From positions 1 to 9,899 of the forward strand of contig CAYLKH010000074.1 of the NCBI GenBank assembly GCA_964384255.1: a stretch of 9,899 nt of DNA, written 5' to 3'. The position numbers and the translations under genes are program-made. Origin of the DNA: SIG469 sp964384255. GTDB taxonomy: Bacteria; Bacillota; Clostridia; Oscillospirales; Oscillospiraceae. Every line of letters starts with the position of its first letter. Positions within the stretch are counted from its first letter, which is position 1. The notes beneath the pieces are model-generated. The model saw nothing but the letters and a program-made list of their open reading frames with translations. It ran no database searches and was not told the DNA's origin. Positions 6,887 to 9,899 of the stretch are shown one piece after another.

Positions 6887-6984
6887 TAATTTAGCAAGAA
6901 TTTACAGGGGTAATTTGTGATTTTGTGATAAAATAACGAGAATTAAGGGCAATATAACGAGATTCGTTATGAATTCAATTCACA
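6864..6984. promoter_or_regulatory. Cluster of TGTGA/TCACA and ATAACGA half-sites upstream of the pilus operon
   Basis: Two motif sets lie in and upstream of the promoter. TCACA/TGTGA occurs at 6864-6868, 6874-6878, 6916-6920, 6924-6928 and 6980-6984; the pair at 6916-6928 lies in a perfect tandem TTTGTGAT-TTTGTGAT (6914-6929). A further TCACA is in the leader at 6829-6833. ATAACGA occurs at 6933-6939 and 6954-6960, exactly 21 bp apart, and the second forms a perfect inverted repeat with TCGTTAT (6964-6970) around GAT. This arrangement suggests binding by dimeric regulators. No regulator gene is in the window. Confidence 0.5.
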
Positions 6985-7000
6985 CATAACAAATTTCAAA

Positions 7001-7056
7001 CGAAAAGCAGAAAACGCAGCGCATATTTGACAGAATTATCAAGCGATGCGCTGCGT
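7001..7056 (-). terminator. Rho-independent terminator after the DUF2500 gene
   Basis: A perfect 11-bp inverted repeat, ACGCAGCGCAT (7014-7024) with ATGCGCTGCGT (7046-7056), lies just past the stop at 7065. Its 21-base loop can pair further (TTGA 7027-7030 with TCAA 7039-7042). On the minus strand the stem is followed by TTTCTGCTTTT. This ends the transporter/DUF2500 transcript and insulates the pilus operon from read-through. Confidence 0.85.
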
Positions 7057-7064
7057 ATAAGCTA

Positions 7065-7412
7065 TTAAATTTTCCTCTGAAAATCGATAAATCGGGTACC
7101 CTGGAAGGTCAGGCTGCCCCTGTCCCCTTCTACGATCAGGCCGAATTCCCGCCCGCCGACATGAAGCTCAAGGCGGTCACCGCTGGCGAACTGGAAGGTT
7201 ATATAATAGTTGGTGGTGGAGCTGAAATCATCGGCATCGCCGGAATGGGAAACCCGGGTCCGTTTGCTGACGACTTCGGCATCTACAGTCAGCCGGGGGG
7301 AATTGTTGTTCTTCTTCCACTGGCTCAGGCCCCTGACAGCAACGGCGATAAACACCGCCACGACGACAGTAAAGACGACAGCAAACACGATGTTGAACAT
7401 AAACATTGACAT
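7065..7412 (-). CDS. DUF2500 family membrane protein
   Basis: This small protein of unknown function has 115 residues, normal for the family. An N-terminal membrane helix (about 4-25) is followed by WKKNNNSPRLTVDAEVVSKR, a stretch characteristic of DUF2500. A compact beta-rich domain with TTNYYITFQFASGDRLEL and EGDRGSLTFQGTRFIDF completes it, probably on one face of the membrane. I chose the ATG at 7412 because AGGAGG (7420-7425) lies 7 bases upstream. The longer reading from 7490 has no comparable site and would put a charged extension before the helix. It lies 104 bases after the MATE gene on the same strand with no clear promoter between, so it is probably cotranscribed with that gene and ends at the hairpin at 7001-7056. 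Confidence 0.88.
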   Translation of the reverse strand: MSMFMFNIVFAVVFTVVVAVFIAVAVRGLSQWKKNNNSPRLTVDAEVVSKRTRVSHSGDADDFSSTTNYYITFQFASGDRLELHVGGREFGLIVEGDRGSLTFQGTRFIDFQRKI

Positions 7413-7419
7413 TTCTCTT

Positions 7420-7425
7420 CCTCCT
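7420..7425 (-). promoter_or_regulatory. Ribosome binding site that sets the DUF2500 start
   Basis: A perfect AGGAGG on the minus strand lies 7 bases before the ATG at 7412, and decides between this start and an upstream in-frame one at 7490. Confidence 0.85.
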
Positions 7426-7478
7426 GACAGAATCAAGGCTACTTTAACATTGACGGAAAAATTTGAGTTCTGTTCCTG

Positions 7479-7510
7479 CCGTTGGGGCAACTTTCTACCT
7501 TTGTCTACAG
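7479..7510 (-). repeat. 32-base repeat, copy A, downstream of the complete MATE gene
   Basis: This segment matches 8975-9006 at 27 of 32 positions without gaps. It begins 7 bases past the stop codon of the MATE gene. It contains GTTG-GGG-CAAC (7481-7491), a possible 4-bp stem; in the other copy the same place reads GTTG-TGG-TAAC, where the last pair becomes G-T. No T-tract follows, so it is not an ordinary terminator. Confidence 0.6.
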
Positions 7511-7516
7511 GTTGAT

Positions 7517-8869
7517 TTATTCTGTCATAGCCCTGAGAGTTTTATTATAAACCAGGACTGACAGGATAAGGGTCAGCAGGTCGGCAAAAAACTGGGTCCA
7601 GATCACTCCATAAACCCCGAACAGGCGGTCCATCAAGAACAGCAGCGGGATATTGAACAGGCCCTGACGGCAGGCCGAAAGCAGCAGGGACTGACGTCCC
7701 TTGCCCATGGCCTGCATGGTATAGCACATATGGAAGTTCGTTACGGTAAGGGGGGTCGCAAGGCACATTATGCGCAAAAAGCTGGTGGTCAGTTCGGCGG
7801 TTTCGGGCTGTTTGATAAACAGCAGCGAGATCTGGACCGCAAACAGCTCAAACACGATTATGCACAGGGCTGTAAACACCAGACCACAGCCCCGGGAAAA
7901 GCTGATGGTTTTCTTCATCCGCTGATGGTCACCGGAGGCATAGTTGTAGGCAATAAGGGGTATCACGCCCTGACACAGGCCGGTGCCGATATTATGGGGA
8001 AGCATATCTATCTTCTTGACTATACCAAGGGCTGCCAGAGGGATGTCGCCATAGGCGGACACAAGGCTGTTGCAGACCATTATGGAGACGCAGACCAGTA
8101 TTGTGCTGACAGCCGACGGGAAGCCAACGGAGATTATCCGGCCAAGGTAAGCCGTTCCGGCCCTTACCCGCCGAAGAGAAGCCGAGAGGACCGAGCTTTT
8201 GCCCAGCCGGGCATAGCAGACGATATAGTAGACCAGGGCCGCCACGTTTGAAAGCATGGTGGCTATGGCTGCTCCCGCCACCTGTTTGCCGGAGGGCATT
8301 ATGACGAACATAAACAGCGGGTCGAGGAAAATATTCAATATGCCGCCCATGGTCAGGCCGAAACCGGCCTGAGTTCCATGGCCCGCGCTGCGCAGAAGGT
8401 GGGACATGGCCATGCTCAATGTGGCCGGGATACCGCCCACGACGACCACCCAGAAGGTATAATCCCGGGCATAGCCCAGAGTATACTGGCTGGCGCCCAT
8501 AAGGTCAAGCACAGGGTCCATAAATATCTGGCAGGCCAGGCAATAAACCGCCGTTACTACAACTGTGCCATAAAGGCTCAGCGCGCTGACATCCGACGCG
8601 TCATCGGGGGAATCGCTGCCCAGCAGCCGGGAGATAAGGCTCCCGCCCCCGATGCCAAACAGGTTAGCCAGAGCATTGAGCAGGAAAAACAGCACATAGG
8701 CCATTGATGACGCAGCGACCATATATGGGTCGTTGGTCTGGCCGATAAAGAAGGTATCTGCCAGGTTATAGATAAGCACGATAAGCTGGCTGATGATCGT
8801 CGGCACCGCAAGGCTGGCTACTGCCCGGGGTATTGGTCTGCTTTCGAATAGTTCCTGATTATTGTCCAT
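7517..8869 (-). CDS. MATE family multidrug/cation efflux transporter
   Basis: This 450-residue, 12-helix membrane protein probably exports drugs or other organic compounds in exchange for Na+ or H+. Family signs in the N-terminal half are FFIGQTNDP (40-48), GGGSLISRLLGS (74-85), LLRSAGHGTQA (158-168) and NIFLDPLFMF (179-188). In the C-terminal half they are CQGVIPLIAYNYASG (299-313) and MQAMGKGRQSLLLSACRQG (385-403). The two halves give the expected two-bundle pattern and the length is normal. The start is the ATG at 8869, with GGAGGG (8879-8884) 9 bases upstream; the in-frame ATG at 8929 is upstream of the likely transcription start. It has its own promoter at 8917-8945. The substrate cannot be told from sequence. 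The adjacent MATE gene is a distant relative, not a recent copy. Confidence 0.93.
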   Translation of the reverse strand: MDNNQELFESRPIPRAVASLAVPTIISQLIVLIYNLADTFFIGQTNDPYMVAASSMAYVLFFLLNALANLFGIGGGSLISRLLGSDSPDDASDVSALSLYGTVVVTAVYCLACQIFMDPVLDLMGASQYTLGYARDYTFWVVVVGGIPATLSMAMSHLLRSAGHGTQAGFGLTMGGILNIFLDPLFMFVIMPSGKQVAGAAIATMLSNVAALVYYIVCYARLGKSSVLSASLRRVRAGTAYLGRIISVGFPSAVSTILVCVSIMVCNSLVSAYGDIPLAALGIVKKIDMLPHNIGTGLCQGVIPLIAYNYASGDHQRMKKTISFSRGCGLVFTALCIIVFELFAVQISLLFIKQPETAELTTSFLRIMCLATPLTVTNFHMCYTMQAMGKGRQSLLLSACRQGLFNIPLLFLMDRLFGVYGVIWTQFFADLLTLILSVLVYNKTLRAMTE

Positions 8870-8878
8870 AAGCTGGAT

Positions 8879-8884
8879 CCCTCC
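8879..8884 (-). promoter_or_regulatory. Ribosome binding site that sets the complete MATE gene start
   Basis: GGAGGG on the minus strand lies 9 bases before the ATG at 8869. With the promoter at 8917-8945, it rules against the longer reading from 8929. Confidence 0.75.
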
Positions 8885-8916
8885 GCTGTTCCGGTATGCC
8901 GGATGCACACGGGGTA

Positions 8917-8945
8917 ATTTTAGCCCCATATGTCACGGCTGTCAA
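8917..8945 (-). promoter_or_regulatory. Sigma-A-type promoter of the complete MATE gene
   Basis: On the minus strand, a perfect TTGACA (8940-8945) is separated by 17 bases from TAAAAT (8917-8922), one mismatch from consensus. Transcription would start near 8910, leaving about 40 bases of leader. The -10 box is flanked by GGGG and CCCC (8911-8927), a weak symmetric element that a repressor could use. The gene can thus be expressed independently of the MATE gene upstream. Confidence 0.75.
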
Positions 8946-8974
8946 GCCCGGAGCAAGGGGATTTTTGCAGGCGT

Positions 8975-9006
8975 CCGTTGTGGTAACTTTCTGCCTTTAT
9001 CTACGG
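8975..9006 (-). repeat. 32-base repeat, copy B, at the 3' end of the partial MATE gene
   Basis: This is the counterpart of 7479-7510 (27 of 32 identical). It includes the TAA stop of the upstream MATE gene (8997-8999) and its last codons, then runs into the gap before the next MATE gene. Both copies therefore sit at the 3' end of a MATE gene and in the same orientation. The rest of the gap (8870-8974) holds the promoter and ribosome binding site described separately. Confidence 0.6.
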
Positions 9007-9899
9007 TCCGAGGTTCTTTCTTTCAGCTGGCGGAAGGTCCTGATAATAAGCACAAGGGCGAAGGCAAAGGTCAGGACATCCGACACAGGCATGGAATACA
9101 GCACGCCGTCAAGGCCGAAGAAAAGCGGCAGCACAAGGGCAAATCCCACGCCAAACACCACCTCACGGACCATGGACAGGGCTGTGGACTCCCCTGCCTT
9201 GCCCATAGCCTGGAGGAAGATGAAGCAGGCTTTGTTAACGCAGGCAAGCACCACCATACAAAGATAGGTACGAAACGCCCTTACGGCGAAATCGGTATAA
9301 TAAACGCTTTCGTTGGCGGCGCCGAAAATGCTGATAAGCTGTTTTGGGAAAAATTCAACGAACACAAAGGCCACTGCGCCCACCGCCGCTTCTGCCGCCA
9401 GAAGACGGGCAAACAGCTGGCTGACCCGGGTCTTATTCCCCGCTCCCATATTATAGCCGACTATGGGGATACACCCGGCAGCCATGCCCACGACGATGGA
9501 TATTACTATCTGGAAAAACTTCATCACAATGCCCACAACAGCCATGGGTATCTGGGCGTATTGCTCCTGACCGAATATCCTGTCCATGGCTCCGTATTTG
9601 CAAAGCATATTATTTATGGCTGCCATTGCCGCCACAAGGCTTATCTGGGAAAGGAAGCTGGTCATGCCGAGAATAAGCGTTCTGCCGCACACCGACCCCT
9701 TGAGGCCATAGTCTTTTCCCGACGGTTTAATGACCTTCATATTAAACAGGTACCATACGGCCAGGATCGCGGTCACTGCCTGACCCAGCACCGTTGCCAC
9801 CGCTGCGCCCATCAGGCCCCAGCGGAAAACGAAGATGAACACGGGGCCCAGAAGAATATTTATCACAGCGCCGGCCAGAGTCGAGATCATGGCAAATCC
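8997..9899 (-). CDS. MATE family efflux transporter, partial (start lies beyond the window)
   Basis: About 300 C-terminal residues of a second MATE transporter are visible. The reading frame stays open to the window edge: codons for Gly-Phe-Ala precede the Met at 9890. That Met corresponds to the region just after helix 4 or 5 of a full-length protein, so about 150 residues are missing and 9890 is not the true start. Family signs are INILLGPVFIF, CIPIVGYNMGAGNKTR and FLQAMGKAGESTALSMVRE, matching the C-half of the neighbouring complete transporter in position but with clearly different sequence. It ends in a basic tail (RQLKERTSDRR) and TAA. It lies 127 bases upstream of the complete MATE gene, on the same strand. 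Paired MATE genes may differ in substrate; nothing here shows that they form a complex. Confidence 0.9.
   Translation of the reverse strand, partial: GFAMISTLAGAVINILLGPVFIFVFRWGLMGAAVATVLGQAVTAILAVWYLFNMKVIKPSGKDYGLKGSVCGRTLILGMTSFLSQISLVAAMAAINNMLCKYGAMDRIFGQEQYAQIPMAVVGIVMKFFQIVISIVVGMAAGCIPIVGYNMGAGNKTRVSQLFARLLAAEAAVGAVAFVFVEFFPKQLISIFGAANESVYYTDFAVRAFRTYLCMVVLACVNKACFIFLQAMGKAGESTALSMVREVVFGVGFALVLPLFFGLDGVLYSMPVSDVLTFAFALVLIIRTFRQLKERTSDRR

Noticed and set aside
7161..7515. Plus-strand frames opposite DUF2500
   Set aside because: No ribosome binding site or recognisable domain, and fully covered by the better supported minus-strand gene.
7413..7516. Separate promoter for the DUF2500 gene
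   Set aside because: I found no -35/-10 pair at acceptable spacing; read-through from the MATE gene is simpler.
7730..8707. Plus-strand frames opposite the complete MATE gene
   Set aside because: Polar, low-complexity translations without family features, expected shadows of a membrane protein gene.
8870..8929. ATG at 8929 as start of the complete MATE transporter
   Set aside because: It precedes the predicted transcription start, and the added 20 residues are not MATE-like. The ATG at 8869 has GGAGGG upstream.

Overview
The window looks like a chromosomal segment of a Gram-positive gut-type Clostridia (Bacillota; an Oscillospirales-like genome is my guess, not shown by the sequence). The grounds are LPxTG sorting signals, SpaA/Cna_B pilin domains, strong AGGAGG ribosome binding sites, a DUF2500 protein and two MATE transporters. 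Every gene I accept is on the minus strand, so transcription runs from high to low coordinates.

Layout in transcription order. First comes the C-terminal two thirds of one MATE-family exporter (8997-9899, cut by the window edge). A second, complete MATE exporter follows (7517-8869) with its own near-consensus promoter, then a small membrane protein of the DUF2500 family (7065-7412), closed by a strong hairpin terminator (7001-7056). Next is an AT-rich control region of about 260 bases, rich in short repeated half-sites, with a good promoter at 6858-6886. That promoter drives a four-gene surface-pilus operon: a cytosolic coiled-coil protein with a 13-residue Pro/Glu repeat (6273-6800), a type I signal peptidase (5692-6276), a 1325-residue von Willebrand A tip adhesin with LPATG anchor (1679-5656), and a SpaA-type pilin with LPKTG anchor (162-1682). 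Two of the three junctions are 4-base ATGA overlaps and the third is a 35-base gap, so the four genes are almost certainly one transcript. The left 160 bases hold a hairpin and nearly three copies of a 30-bp tandem repeat.

How the genes probably work together: the signal peptidase processes the exported pilin, and perhaps the adhesin. A sortase, which is not in this window, would polymerise the pilin and join the adhesin at the tip. The coiled-coil protein has no export signal and its job is unknown. The adhesin is the most interesting gene. It carries seven Cys/His units of the form C-x(3-6)-H-x-H-x(3)-C before a CHAP-like domain whose catalytic Cys and His positions appear to be Ser and Thr. 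A vWA domain, a beta-rich region and a SpaA domain follow.

Family assignments come from reading motifs; no database search was run.
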